Under the pieces are notes generated by a model, which ran no database searches, was not told the DNA's origin, and worked only from the letters and a program-made list of their open reading frames with translations. Both the position numbers and the translations under genes were made by a program. DNA of 25,255 nucleotides, taken from positions 1-25,255 of the forward strand of contig VBCP01000045.1 of the NCBI GenBank assembly GCA_005888925.1, read 5' to 3'. This DNA is from Betaproteobacteria bacterium. GTDB lineage: Bacteria; Pseudomonadota; Gammaproteobacteria; Burkholderiales; SG8-39. Shown in pieces: positions 7,970-18,156 of the stretch (the stretch's first letter is position 1; every line of letters starts with the position of its first letter).

Positions 7970-9655
7970 ATGGCCGGCTACAACCGCCGCTCGAAGCTCA
8001 TCACCCAAGGCGTGGCGCGCTCGCCCAACCGCGCGATGCTGCGCGCCGTGGGCTTCGGCGACGCCGATTTCGACAAGCCGATCGTCGGCGTGGCGAACGG
8101 CCACTCGACCATGAACCCTTGCAATGCCGGCATCCAGCCGCTCGTCGAACGCGCGGTGGCGGCGCTCGAGCAGGCCGGCGCGAAGCCGCAGACCTTCGGC
8201 TTTCCGACCGTGACCGACGGCATCGGCATGGGCACCGAAGGGATGAAGTACTCGCTGATCTCGCGCGAAGTGATCGCCGATGCGATCGAGACCGCCGTCA
8301 ACGGCCAGTGCATGGACGGCGTGCTGTGCGTCGGCGGCTGCGACAAGAACATGCCCGGCGCCATGATGGCCATGGCGCGGATCAACGTGCCGGGGCTTTT
8401 CGTCTACGCCGGAACCATCAAGCCGGGCTTCTGGAAAGGCCAGAAGCTCACCATCGTGAGCCCGTTCGAAGCGGTCGGCGCGTTCAGCGCCGGCAAGATG
8501 TCGCGCGAGGATTTCGAGGGCATCGAGAAAAACGCCTGCCCGAGTGTGGGCGCCTGCGGCGGCCAGTACACCGCGAACACCATGAGCTCGTCGTTCGAGG
8601 CGCTGGGGATGAGCCTCCTTGGGTCGTCGCAGATTGCGTCGCCCGATCCGCAGAAGGCCGATTCGGCGGCCGAATCGGCCCGCGTGCTGCTCGAGGCGGT
8701 GAAGCACGACCTCAAGCCGCGCGACATCGTCACGCGCAAATCGATCGAGAATGCCGTCGCGCTGGTGATGGCGACGGGCGGCTCGACCAACGCGGTGCTG
8801 CATTACCTCGCGATCGCGTCCGCGGCGGGCGTCAAGTGGACCATCGACGACTTCGAGCGCGTGCGGCGCAACGTGCCGCTCCTTTGCAACCTGAAACCGT
8901 TCGGACCTTACGTGGCGACGGATTTTCACGCCGCCGGCGGCGTGCCGCAGGTGCTGAAAATGCTGCTCGACGCGGGCGTGGTCCACGGCGCGTGCATGAC
9001 CATCACCGGCAAGACCCTCGCCGAGGAACTGAAGGCCGTGCCGAGTGCGCCGCGCGCGGACCAGGATGTCATCCGGCCGATGGACCGGCCGCTTTATCGC
9101 GAAGGCCACCTCGCGATCCTCAAGGGCAATCTCGCGCCGGAGGGTTGCGTGGCGAAAATCGCCGGACTGAAGAGCACGTCGATCACCGGGCCCGCGCGCG
9201 TGTTCGATTCCGAAAACGCGAGCATGAAGGCGATCCTGGCGAAGCGCATCAAGCCGGGCGACGTCATCGTGATCCGCTATGAAGGTCCCAAGGGCGGCCC
9301 CGGCATGCAGGAAATGCTGGCGCCGACTTCGGCGCTCATCGGCCAGGGGCTGGGCGAATCGGTCGGCTTGCTGACCGACGGGCGTTTCTCCGGCGGCACC
9401 TGGGGCATGGTGGTCGGCCACGTCGCGCCCGAAGCCTATGTCGGCGGACCGATCGCCTTCATAAAAGAAGGCGACTCGATCACCATCGACGCCAAGAAGC
9501 GCCTGATCCAGCTCAACGTGTCGGCAAAGGAGCTCGCGCAGCGGCGCAAGAAATGGAAGGCGCCGAAGCCGCGCTACACGCGCGGGCTGATGGCGAAGTA
9601 CATGAAGCTCGTCTCGACCGCGTCGCTCGGCGCCATCACCGATTCAGAAGCTTGA
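7970..9655 (+). CDS. ilvD: Dihydroxy-acid dehydratase
   Basis: Cytoplasmic iron-sulfur dehydratase of valine, leucine and isoleucine synthesis. It converts 2,3-dihydroxy-isovalerate and 2,3-dihydroxy-3-methylvalerate to the 2-oxoacids. The product is 561 residues, the shorter form rather than the roughly 616-residue E. coli type. Three conserved cysteines are present: C51 (NPCNAG), C124 (GGCDKNMPG) and C196 (SVGACGGQYTANTM). This pattern is associated with [2Fe-2S] enzymes. The C-terminal GLLTDGRFSGGTWG motif is intact. A strong ribosome binding site, GAGGAGGA at 7956-7963, fixes ATG 7970; a CAAAAT at 7941-7946 may be the -10. The 3' end overlaps the convergent DUF924 gene by 12 bp. The divergent LysR gene is a likely regulator. 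Confidence 0.97.
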   Translation: MAGYNRRSKLITQGVARSPNRAMLRAVGFGDADFDKPIVGVANGHSTMNPCNAGIQPLVERAVAALEQAGAKPQTFGFPTVTDGIGMGTEGMKYSLISREVIADAIETAVNGQCMDGVLCVGGCDKNMPGAMMAMARINVPGLFVYAGTIKPGFWKGQKLTIVSPFEAVGAFSAGKMSREDFEGIEKNACPSVGACGGQYTANTMSSSFEALGMSLLGSSQIASPDPQKADSAAESARVLLEAVKHDLKPRDIVTRKSIENAVALVMATGGSTNAVLHYLAIASAAGVKWTIDDFERVRRNVPLLCNLKPFGPYVATDFHAAGGVPQVLKMLLDAGVVHGACMTITGKTLAEELKAVPSAPRADQDVIRPMDRPLYREGHLAILKGNLAPEGCVAKIAGLKSTSITGPARVFDSENASMKAILAKRIKPGDVIVIRYEGPKGGPGMQEMLAPTSALIGQGLGESVGLLTDGRFSGGTWGMVVGHVAPEAYVGGPIAFIKEGDSITIDAKKRLIQLNVSAKELAQRRKKWKAPKPRYTRGLMAKYMKLVSTASLGAITDSEA

Positions 9656-10213
9656 GCCGGGCTGCTTGAGGAATTCGAGCTCCTCGGGCGTGCTTTCGCG
9701 GCCGAGGATGGCGTTGCGGTGGGGAAAGCGCCCGAAGCGCCGGATGACGTCGCGATGCGCGATCGCATAGCGGTGCACGTCCTCCGTTTCGGCGAAGGCG
9801 GCGAGCGGCGCGGTCAGCGTACAGGCACGCTCCTGGTCTTCCAGCACCTCGCTGTGCTCGAACGGCAGATAGATAAACAGGCGCTCCACCGGCAAAGCGT
9901 TGCGGTCATCAGCGCGTTGCACCGCCAATTTCGCCGTTTCGAGCGCCAGCGCATCGGTGGCGAAGGCGTGCGGCGTGCCGCGAAACATGTTGCGCGGGAA
10001 CTGGTCGAGCACCAGGATGCGCGCAAGCCGCTCGCGAGCGCTGTCGAGCCATTCGCGCCCGTCGGCTAACTCCTCATACAGGCCGAGAAAGCGCTGCCTC
10101 ACCTCGGTATCAAAAGCGGACTGCTTTTCGAACCAGTGCTTGTGTCGCTTGCCGTATTCGGCGCTCGGGCCGAACCAGAAAGCGAGCACGTCGGCTGCGC
10201 GGTAGTTGGGCAT
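9644..10213 (-). CDS. DUF924 family protein
   Basis: Conserved protein of 189 residues, function unproven. The start MPNYRAADVLAFWFG and the central segment LVLDQFPRNMFRGTPHAFATD (about residues 88-108) are family hallmarks, followed by FIYLPFEHSEVLEDQ and a C-terminal HRDVIRRFGRFPHRNAILGR. Family members are all-helical, TPR-like soluble proteins widespread in Proteobacteria. There is no signal peptide, so it is probably cytoplasmic. Its 3' end overlaps ilvD by 12 bp, tail to tail, and its start is 48 bp from the divergent PA2779-family gene. No clear ribosome binding site is seen upstream of the ATG. No functional role should be inferred from the neighbours. Confidence 0.92.
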   Translation of the reverse strand: MPNYRAADVLAFWFGPSAEYGKRHKHWFEKQSAFDTEVRQRFLGLYEELADGREWLDSARERLARILVLDQFPRNMFRGTPHAFATDALALETAKLAVQRADDRNALPVERLFIYLPFEHSEVLEDQERACTLTAPLAAFAETEDVHRYAIAHRDVIRRFGRFPHRNAILGRESTPEELEFLKQPGSSF

Positions 10214-10261
10214 GGCGGCAAATGTTAAGCTCCGCGCGCCCTAACCACACTCGGAGTGCTC

Positions 10262-10642
10262 ATGATCGCCACGCTTCGCCGCCTCATCGCAAGTCTGCTC
10301 GTAATCTGCATCGCCGTACCGCTGCCCTCGCAGGGCGCAATGCTGCCTACCGATTCGGCACTCGGCGCGGCTCAGCGCGAGCAGGTGAACCGCCTGCTCG
10401 AACGCGCCGACGTGCAGGCGCGGCTCGCGGACTTCGGGGTGAAGGCCGGTGACCTTAAGGCGCGCGTTGCCGCGCTCACGGACGACGAAGTGGCCCAGCT
10501 CGGCGCGAAGATCGATAGCTTGCCGGCCGGCGCCGACGGCGGCGCCCTCATCGGCGCGCTGGTGCTGATCTTCATCGTGCTCCTCATCACCGATATCCTC
10601 GGCCTGACGAAGATCTTCCCGTTCACGCGGCCGATCAAGTAA
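10262..10642 (+). CDS. PA2779 family protein (DUF6627), small exported membrane protein
   Basis: Small protein of 126 residues. An N-terminal signal or anchor helix (about residues 6-24) precedes a short helical region with RADVQARLADFGV and the motif ALTDDEV. A glycine run then leads into a C-terminal membrane helix (about 92-112), ending in DILGLTKIFPFTRPIK. This layout and the ending TDILG-TK-FPFTR match the PA2779 family, whose function is unknown to me. ATG 10262 is preferred over GTG 10256 because CGGAG at 10252-10256 sits at the correct distance. In many genomes this gene is followed by a C39-type cysteine peptidase gene (PA2778-like), as far as I recall; here a terminator and an unrelated gene follow instead. 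Confidence 0.85.
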   Translation: MIATLRRLIASLLVICIAVPLPSQGAMLPTDSALGAAQREQVNRLLERADVQARLADFGVKAGDLKARVAALTDDEVAQLGAKIDSLPAGADGGALIGALVLIFIVLLITDILGLTKIFPFTRPIK

Positions 10643-10661
10643 TGCACAGCTAGTCGAGCGG

Positions 10662-10685
10662 CCCCCGCCGTGAGGCGGGGGTTTT
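10662..10685 (+). terminator. Rho-independent terminator after the PA2779-family gene
   Basis: Perfect 8-bp GC stem CCCCCGCC (10662-10669) and GGCGGGGG (10674-10681) with loop GTGA, followed directly by TTTT. It lies 19 bp after the stop codon and ends 9 bp before the next start codon. Confidence 0.9.
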
Positions 10686-10694
10686 GCTTTGCAG

Positions 10695-12679
<1,985 letters not shown>

Positions 12680-12683
<4 letters not shown>

Positions 12684-12985
12684 AACAGGCTGCACTGTTC
12701 CTCGCCCTGGCGGCAGCCGCGGCGCTGCCCGCGCACGCCCAGGAGGAACTCGCGAAGAAGCACAACTGCCTCGCCTGCCACGCCACCGACAAGAAGCTCG
12801 TCGGGCCTTCCTACAAGGACGTCGCGGCGAAATACCGCGGCGATGCCGGCGCCCAGGCGAAGCTCGCCGACAAGGTGAAAAAGGGCGGCCAAGGGGTCTG
12901 GGGCCAGGTGCCGATGCCGCCCAATGCCCAGGTGCCCGACGCCGACATCAACGCCCTGGTGAAGTGGATCCTGTCGCAGAAGTAG
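12680..12985 (+). CDS. Class I monoheme cytochrome c (c-551/c-552 type)
   Basis: Small periplasmic electron carrier of 101 residues. A signal peptide (residues 1-20, cleavage after AHA) precedes about 81 mature residues with one haem site, CLACH at C30-C33-H34. The likely axial methionine is M78, in the VPMPPNAQV segment, and the protein ends in the usual helix (INALVKWILSQK). This is the pattern of cytochrome c-551/c-552, donors to nitrite reductases or terminal oxidases. The ribosome binding site AAGGAGA (12669-12675) fixes ATG 12680; an upstream open stretch in the same frame is not coding. The ATG overlaps the TGA of the preceding gene by 4 bases, so coupled translation is likely. Confidence 0.95.
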
Positions 12986-13019
12986 CCTGAGCCGGCCGCG
13001 CTGCGGTCGATTTCCGAGG

Positions 13020-13046
13020 GGGGGCGGAGGTAATATATCCGCCCCC
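13020..13046 (+). promoter_or_regulatory. 9-bp inverted repeat enclosing a possible livK -10 box
   Basis: GGGGGCGGA (13020-13028) pairs perfectly with TCCGCCCCC (13038-13046); the 9-base centre GGTAATATA holds TAATAT, a possible -10 for livK (29 bp downstream). No T-run follows the right arm, so it does not look like a standard terminator for the cytochrome gene at 12680-12985, although it could stabilise that mRNA's 3' end. An operator around the promoter or an mRNA structure are both possible; I cannot choose. Confidence 0.4.
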
Positions 13047-13074
13047 AGAAAGCCAGAAACCCTCGGAGAACCCA

Positions 13075-14301
13075 ATGAAGAAGACCAGGCTTGCAGTTTC
13101 ACTGCTTGCGGCTGCGCTCGCCATGGCCGGGTGCAGCAAAGAGGCACCCAAGACCGAAGCCAAGAAGGCGGACGCCGGCAAGGCCGCCAGCGCCTTGGCT
13201 GCGGAAGTGAAAATCGGCCACGTCGGGCCGCTCACCGGCGGCATCGCACACCTCGGCAAGGACAACGAGAACGGCGCGCGCCTCGCGGTCGAGGAAGCCA
13301 ATGCCGCCGGCATCAAGATCGACGGCAAGGAGGTGAAGTTCACGTTCGTCGCCGAGGACGATCAGGCCGATCCGAAAGTGGGCACGACCGTGGCGCAAAA
13401 GCTGGTCGACGCGAAAGTCGCGGGCGTCGTCGGCCATTTGAACTCCGGCACCTCGATTCCCGCCTCGCCGATCTACAACCAGGCGGGCATCCCGGTGATC
13501 TCCGGCTCGGCCACCAACCCCAAGCTCACCGAGCAGGGCTTCAAGAACCAGTTCCGCGTCGTCGGCCGCGACGATCAGCAGGGCCCGGCGATCGCGAGCT
13601 ATCTCGCGAGCGCCAAGAAGCCCAAGCTCGTGGCGGTGATCGATGACGCGACGGCGTATGGCGAAGGCATCGCCAACGAGGTGGAGAAAACGCTCAAAGC
13701 CGCCAACATCAAGGTGCTGCCGCGCGAGAAAGGCACCGACAAGACGACCGACTGGAAAGCGGTGCTGACCAAGTTGCGCGGCCGCAATCCCGACGCCGTG
13801 TTCTACGGCGGCATGGACGCGACCGGCGGGCCGCTGATGAAGCAGGGGCGCGAGCTCGGCATGAAGGCGGTGTTCTCCTTCGGCGACGGCGCTTGCACCG
13901 ACAAGATGAAGGAGCTGGCGGGCGATGCGGCCGAAGGGCTGCTGTGCTCGCAGGCGGGCATCCCGCCGCAGGCCGCGTCGAAGAAGTTTCTCGATGCGTA
14001 CAAGAAAAAATTCAACAGCGACCCGCTCCTCTATGCGCCCTTCACCTACGACGCCGTCTTCCTGCTGATCGAGGCGATGAAGAAGGCTGACTCGAGCGAT
14101 CCGAAGAAATACCTCGCCGAGCTGCAGAAGATCAGCTACACCGGCGCCACCGGGCAGATCGCCTTCGACGAAAAGGGCGACCGCAAGGATGCCGAGATGA
14201 CGATCTTCACCATGAAGGGCGGCAAGATCGAGCCGATCGCCGTGATCAAGAGCGGCAAGACGGTGACCTACGACGAGTTCGTGAAGACGATGGGCAAGTA
14301 G
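13075..14301 (+). CDS. livK: Branched-chain amino acid ABC transporter substrate-binding lipoprotein LivK
   Basis: Periplasmic binding protein of a branched-chain amino acid (HAAT family) ABC transporter, 408 residues, type I fold. A lipoprotein signal peptide ends in LAMAG followed by C20, so the mature protein should be lipid-anchored, followed by a Lys/Ala-rich linker (about 21-43). The binding-protein domain starts at VKIGHVGPLTGGIAHLGKD, with the ligand-site segments GHLNSGTSIPASPIYNQAGI and ATAYGEGIANE. The ribosome binding site CGGAGAA (13064-13070) supports ATG 13075. It heads livK-H-M-G-F on the same strand but is separated from livH by a strong terminator, which should give more LivK than permease. 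Many such receptors bind compounds other than leucine, so the ligand is provisional. Confidence 0.95.
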   Translation: MKKTRLAVSLLAAALAMAGCSKEAPKTEAKKADAGKAASALAAEVKIGHVGPLTGGIAHLGKDNENGARLAVEEANAAGIKIDGKEVKFTFVAEDDQADPKVGTTVAQKLVDAKVAGVVGHLNSGTSIPASPIYNQAGIPVISGSATNPKLTEQGFKNQFRVVGRDDQQGPAIASYLASAKKPKLVAVIDDATAYGEGIANEVEKTLKAANIKVLPREKGTDKTTDWKAVLTKLRGRNPDAVFYGGMDATGGPLMKQGRELGMKAVFSFGDGACTDKMKELAGDAAEGLLCSQAGIPPQAASKKFLDAYKKKFNSDPLLYAPFTYDAVFLLIEAMKKADSSDPKKYLAELQKISYTGATGQIAFDEKGDRKDAEMTIFTMKGGKIEPIAVIKSGKTVTYDEFVKTMGK

Positions 14302-14319
14302 GCGGCACGCGCGCCCTCT

Positions 14320-14353
14320 AAACGGCACCGCGGGGGTGCCGTTTTTATTTTTG
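14320..14353 (+). terminator. Rho-independent terminator between livK and livH
   Basis: Perfect 10-bp stem AAACGGCACC (14320-14329) and GGTGCCGTTT (14335-14344) with loop GCGGG, running into TTTTTATTTTT. It lies 18 bp after the livK stop codon and ends just before livH. It probably terminates partially, to set a high ratio of binding protein to permease. Confidence 0.9.
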
Positions 14354-14370
14354 GTTTAGGCTTGCCGGCC

Positions 14371-15350
<980 letters not shown>

Positions 15351-15354
<4 letters not shown>

Positions 15355-16380
15355 GGCGCTGGCATTCGCACCGCGTCGTACTGTGGGCCGGTGTGGCATT
15401 GATTGCCATCAGCCTGGCGGTGCTGCCCTTCGCGCTCGCCCAGGTCGGCACCACCTGGGTGCGCATCACGAACTACGCCATCCTGTACGTGCTGCTCGCG
15501 CTCGGCCTCAACATCGTGGTCGGCTTCGCCGGGCTGCTCGATCTCGGCTACGTCGCCTTCTACGCCGTCGGCGCGTACACTGCCGTTCTGGGTGATCCTG
15601 CCGATCGGGGCGGCCGTCGCCGCGCTCTTCGGCGTGCTGCTGGGCGCGCCCACCCTCAAGCTGCGCGGCGACTACCTCGCCATCGTCACGCTCGGCTTCG
15701 GCGAGATCGTGCGCATCTTCCTCAACAACCTGTCGCGGCCGGTGAACATCACCAGCGGGCCGCAGGGCATCGCGCGCATCGATCCGTTCAAGCTCGGCGA
15801 GTTCAACTTCGCCCGGCTCGAGAGCTTCGCCGGGCTCGAGTTCAGCGGGCCGGTCAAGTACTACTACCTGCTGCTCGCGGTGATGCTCGCGGTGATCCTC
15901 GTCAACCTGCGCCTGCAGAACTCGCGCATCGGGCGGGCATGGGAGGCGATCCGCGAGGACGAGATCGCCGCGCGCGCCATGGGCATCAACACCCGCAACC
16001 TGAAGCTGCTCGCCTTTGCCATGGGCGCGAGCTTCGGCGGCGTCGCGGGCGGCATGTTCTCGGCGATCCAGGCTTTCATCTCCCCGGAAAGCTTCGTGCT
16101 GGTGGAGTCGATCATGGTGGTCTCGATGGTGGTGCTGGGCGGCATGGGCAACATCTGGGGCGTGATCCTCGGAGCGCTGCTGCTGTCGTTCACCCCGGAG
16201 ATCCTGCGCTGGACGGTCGAGCCGGTGCAGGAGGCGCTCTTCGGCCGCTCGCTGATCGAGCCCGAGGTGATTCGCATGCTGCTTTTCGGCCTCGCGCTCG
16301 TGCTCATCATGCTGTTCCGGCCTGCCGGCCTGCTGCCTTCGGCGGTGAGAAAGCGCGAACTCACGGAGCCCGCGGCATGA
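15351..16380 (+). pseudogene. livM: Branched-chain amino acid ABC transporter permease LivM, frameshifted by an internal deletion
   Basis: Second permease subunit, split over two frames. From TTG 15351 (overlapping the livH stop), 77 LivM residues are read up to GYVAFYAVGAYT at 15581. The homology then resumes one base out of step, at CTG 15580 (LPFWVILPIGAAVAALFG), and runs to TGA 16378-16380. It includes APTLKLRGDYLAIVTLGFGE, WEAIREDEIAARAMGIN and the end RPAGLLPSAVRKREL. Normal LivM proteins have about a dozen or more residues (a YALLxSPH-like loop) between GAYT and LPFW, so roughly 38 bases appear to be missing, not a multiple of three. The downstream half is stop-free over 266 codons, so the event is recent or an assembly fault. 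Flanking livH and livG are intact. No slippery site is seen at the junction. Confidence 0.85.
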
Positions 16381-17147
16381 CCGCCCTGCTCGAGGTCGCG
16401 GGAGTCAGCAAGCGCTTCGGCGGCTTGCAGGCGCTCGAGGGCGTGTCCTTCACCATCGCGCCGCGCGAGATCTACGGGCTCATCGGGCCCAATGGCGCGG
16501 GCAAGACGACGCTCTTTAACCTGCTGACCGGCGTCTACGCCCCCAACGCCGGCAGCTTCCGCTTCGACGGACGCAGCCTTAAGGGATTGGCGCCGCACGA
16601 GATCGCCGCAGCCGGCATCGCGCGCACGTTCCAGAACATCCGGCTCTTCGCCAACCTCTCCGCCCTCGAAAACGTGATGATCGGCCGCCACGTGCGCACG
16701 CGAGCGGGTGTGATTGGCGCGGTACTGCGCAATCCCGGAACGCTGCGCGAGGAGCGCGATATCGAAAGCCGAGCGCTGACACTGCTCGACTATGTCGGCA
16801 TCCGCAGCCGCGCGAACGACCGCGCCGGCAGCCTTCCCTATGGCGACCAGCGGCGCCTGGAGATCGCCCGCGCGCTGGCGACCGAGCCGCGCTTGCTCGC
16901 GCTCGATGAGCCGGCGGCCGGCATGAACCCTGCCGAGCGCCTCGCGCTCGGCAAGCTGATCCGCCGCATCCGCGATGAAGGCATCACCGTGCTCCTGATC
17001 GAGCACGACGTGCGCCTCGTGATGAACGTGTGCGACCGCGTGATGGTGCTCGACTACGGCCACAAGATCGCCGAAGGCGTGCCGGCGGAGGTGCAGCGCG
17101 ATCCCAAGGTGATAGAGGCCTACCTCGGCACACCGCGTGCTGCTTGA
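16377..17147 (+). CDS. livG: Branched-chain amino acid ABC transporter ATP-binding protein LivG
   Basis: Cytoplasmic ATPase subunit, 256 residues, with all ABC motifs: Walker A GPNGAGKTT (about 38-46), Q-loop in IARTFQNIRLF, signature region LPYGDQRRLEIARAL (LSYGxQR-type, typical of LivG), Walker B LLALDEPAAGMNP and H-loop histidine in LLIEHD. The insert RHVRTRAGVIGAVLRNP is also typical of LivG. ATG 16377 overlaps the livM stop codon (ATGA), so translation is probably coupled to livM. Because livM is frameshifted, that coupling may be disturbed. The livG frame is also the frame in which livM translation begins, so it is open all the way from 15351. The 3' end overlaps livF by 11 bases. Confidence 0.96.
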   Translation: MTALLEVAGVSKRFGGLQALEGVSFTIAPREIYGLIGPNGAGKTTLFNLLTGVYAPNAGSFRFDGRSLKGLAPHEIAAAGIARTFQNIRLFANLSALENVMIGRHVRTRAGVIGAVLRNPGTLREERDIESRALTLLDYVGIRSRANDRAGSLPYGDQRRLEIARALATEPRLLALDEPAAGMNPAERLALGKLIRRIRDEGITVLLIEHDVRLVMNVCDRVMVLDYGHKIAEGVPAEVQRDPKVIEAYLGTPRAA

Positions 17148-17829
17148 AGTCCGGCAACTCGAAGTCCATTACGGCGGCATTCGCGCCGTTGCCGGAATCG
17201 ACCTGGAGATCGCCGACGGCGAGCTCGTCTGCCTGATCGGCGCCAACGGCGCCGGCAAGACCTCGACGCTGAAAGCGATCTGCGGCCTGATCGCTTCGCG
17301 CAGCGGCACCGTGCGCTACGGCGGCGAGGACATCAGCCGCGCGCCGGTGCACGAGCTGCCGCGCAAAGGCCTCGTCATGGTGCCCGAAGGCCGCGGCATC
17401 TTCGCGCAGCTCACCGTGGCGGAGAACCTCGCGATGGGCGCGTATGCGCACGGCGGCGGTGATCCGGCGGCGCAATACGAGCGCTTTCCGCGGCTGGCGG
17501 AGCGCCGCCGCCAGATCGCCGGCACGCTTTCCGGCGGCGAGCAGCAGATGCTCGCCCTCGCGCGCGCTCTCATGACGCGGCCGCGCTTGCTGCTGCTCGA
17601 TGAGCCGTCGATGGGACTCGCGCCGATGATGGTGACCAAGATCTTCGAGCTGGTCCACGACATCGCGGCCCAGGGTGTCACCATCCTGCTCGTCGAGCAG
17701 AACGCGCGCGCCGCGCTCGAGCTCGCGCGCCGCGGCTACGTGATGGAGTCGGGCAGTATCACGCTCTCGGGCGAGGCGCGCGCGCTGCTCGACAACCCGC
17801 GGGTGCGCGAGGCTTACCTCGGCGAATAA
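17137..17829 (+). CDS. livF: Branched-chain amino acid ABC transporter ATP-binding protein LivF
   Basis: Second ATPase subunit, 230 residues, heterodimer partner of LivG. Motifs are Walker A GANGAGKTS (about 35-43), the LivF-type VPEGRGIFAQLTVAENL, signature LSGGEQQMLALARAL, Walker B LLLLDEPSMGLAP and H-loop context LLVEQNAR. Translation starts at GTG 17137 (MLLEVRQLEVHYGG), inside the end of livG with an 11-base overlap. The stretch between GAY and FPRL (AHGGGDPAAQYER) is some five residues shorter than I expect for LivF; this is a loop and may be natural variation. The gene ends 9 bp before cutA. Confidence 0.95.
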   Translation: MLLEVRQLEVHYGGIRAVAGIDLEIADGELVCLIGANGAGKTSTLKAICGLIASRSGTVRYGGEDISRAPVHELPRKGLVMVPEGRGIFAQLTVAENLAMGAYAHGGGDPAAQYERFPRLAERRRQIAGTLSGGEQQMLALARALMTRPRLLLLDEPSMGLAPMMVTKIFELVHDIAAQGVTILLVEQNARAALELARRGYVMESGSITLSGEARALLDNPRVREAYLGE

Positions 17830-17832
17830 AAT
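17827..17832 (+). promoter_or_regulatory. Possible -10 box of a leaderless cutA transcript
   Basis: TAAAAT (5 of 6 to TATAAT) overlaps the livF stop codon and ends 6 bases before the cutA ATG, the spacing expected if transcription starts at the ATG itself. cutA has no ribosome binding site. There is no recognisable -35 at the proper distance, so this is tentative. Confidence 0.3.
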
Positions 17833-17838
17833 GCGCTC

Positions 17839-18156
17839 ATGAGCACTTTGCTGGTATTGACCAACCTGCCCGACCGCGCCGCCGCCGAGCGCCTGGCCGA
17901 TATGCTGGTGGCGAAGAATCTTGCCGCCTGCGTGAACCTTCTCGCGCCGTGCCGCTCGGTTTATCGCTGGAAAGGCGCGCTGCAGCACGACGAAGAGCAT
18001 CCGCTGCTGATCAAGACGACGGCCGAACGCTACGGCGCGCTCGAGGAGGCCTTGCGCGCGGCTCATCCGTACGAACTCCCGGAGATCATCGCGGTCCCAG
18101 TCGAACGCGGGCTGCCGGCCTATCTCGACTGGGTCGCCACCGAAACCAAAGCTTGA
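17839..18156 (+). CDS. cutA: Divalent-cation tolerance protein CutA
   Basis: Small cytoplasmic protein of 105 residues with the CutA1 ferredoxin-like fold; family members form very stable trimers. Family features in order are VLTNLPDRAAAERLADMLV, LAACVNLLAPCRSVYRWKGALQ with the conserved YxWxG, HPLLIKTTAERY, and the ending HPYELPEIIAVPVERGLPAYLDWV. Its name comes from an E. coli copper-tolerance locus; the molecular role remains uncertain. It sits 9 bp after livF, and its stop codon overlaps the dsbD start (TTGA). CutA next to DsbD is a common proteobacterial arrangement. Confidence 0.96.
   Translation: MSTLLVLTNLPDRAAAERLADMLVAKNLAACVNLLAPCRSVYRWKGALQHDEEHPLLIKTTAERYGALEEALRAAHPYELPEIIAVPVERGLPAYLDWVATETKA

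Noticed and set aside
7895..9421. 508-codon minus-strand frame opposite ilvD
   Set aside because: Shadow of a well-conserved ilvD; no recognisable domain and composition dominated by Arg, His and Ala.
15570..15595. Programmed frameshift in livM
   Set aside because: There is no slippery heptamer, stop codon or following hairpin at the junction, and a dozen residues are missing, which a simple slip cannot explain; a deletion fits better.
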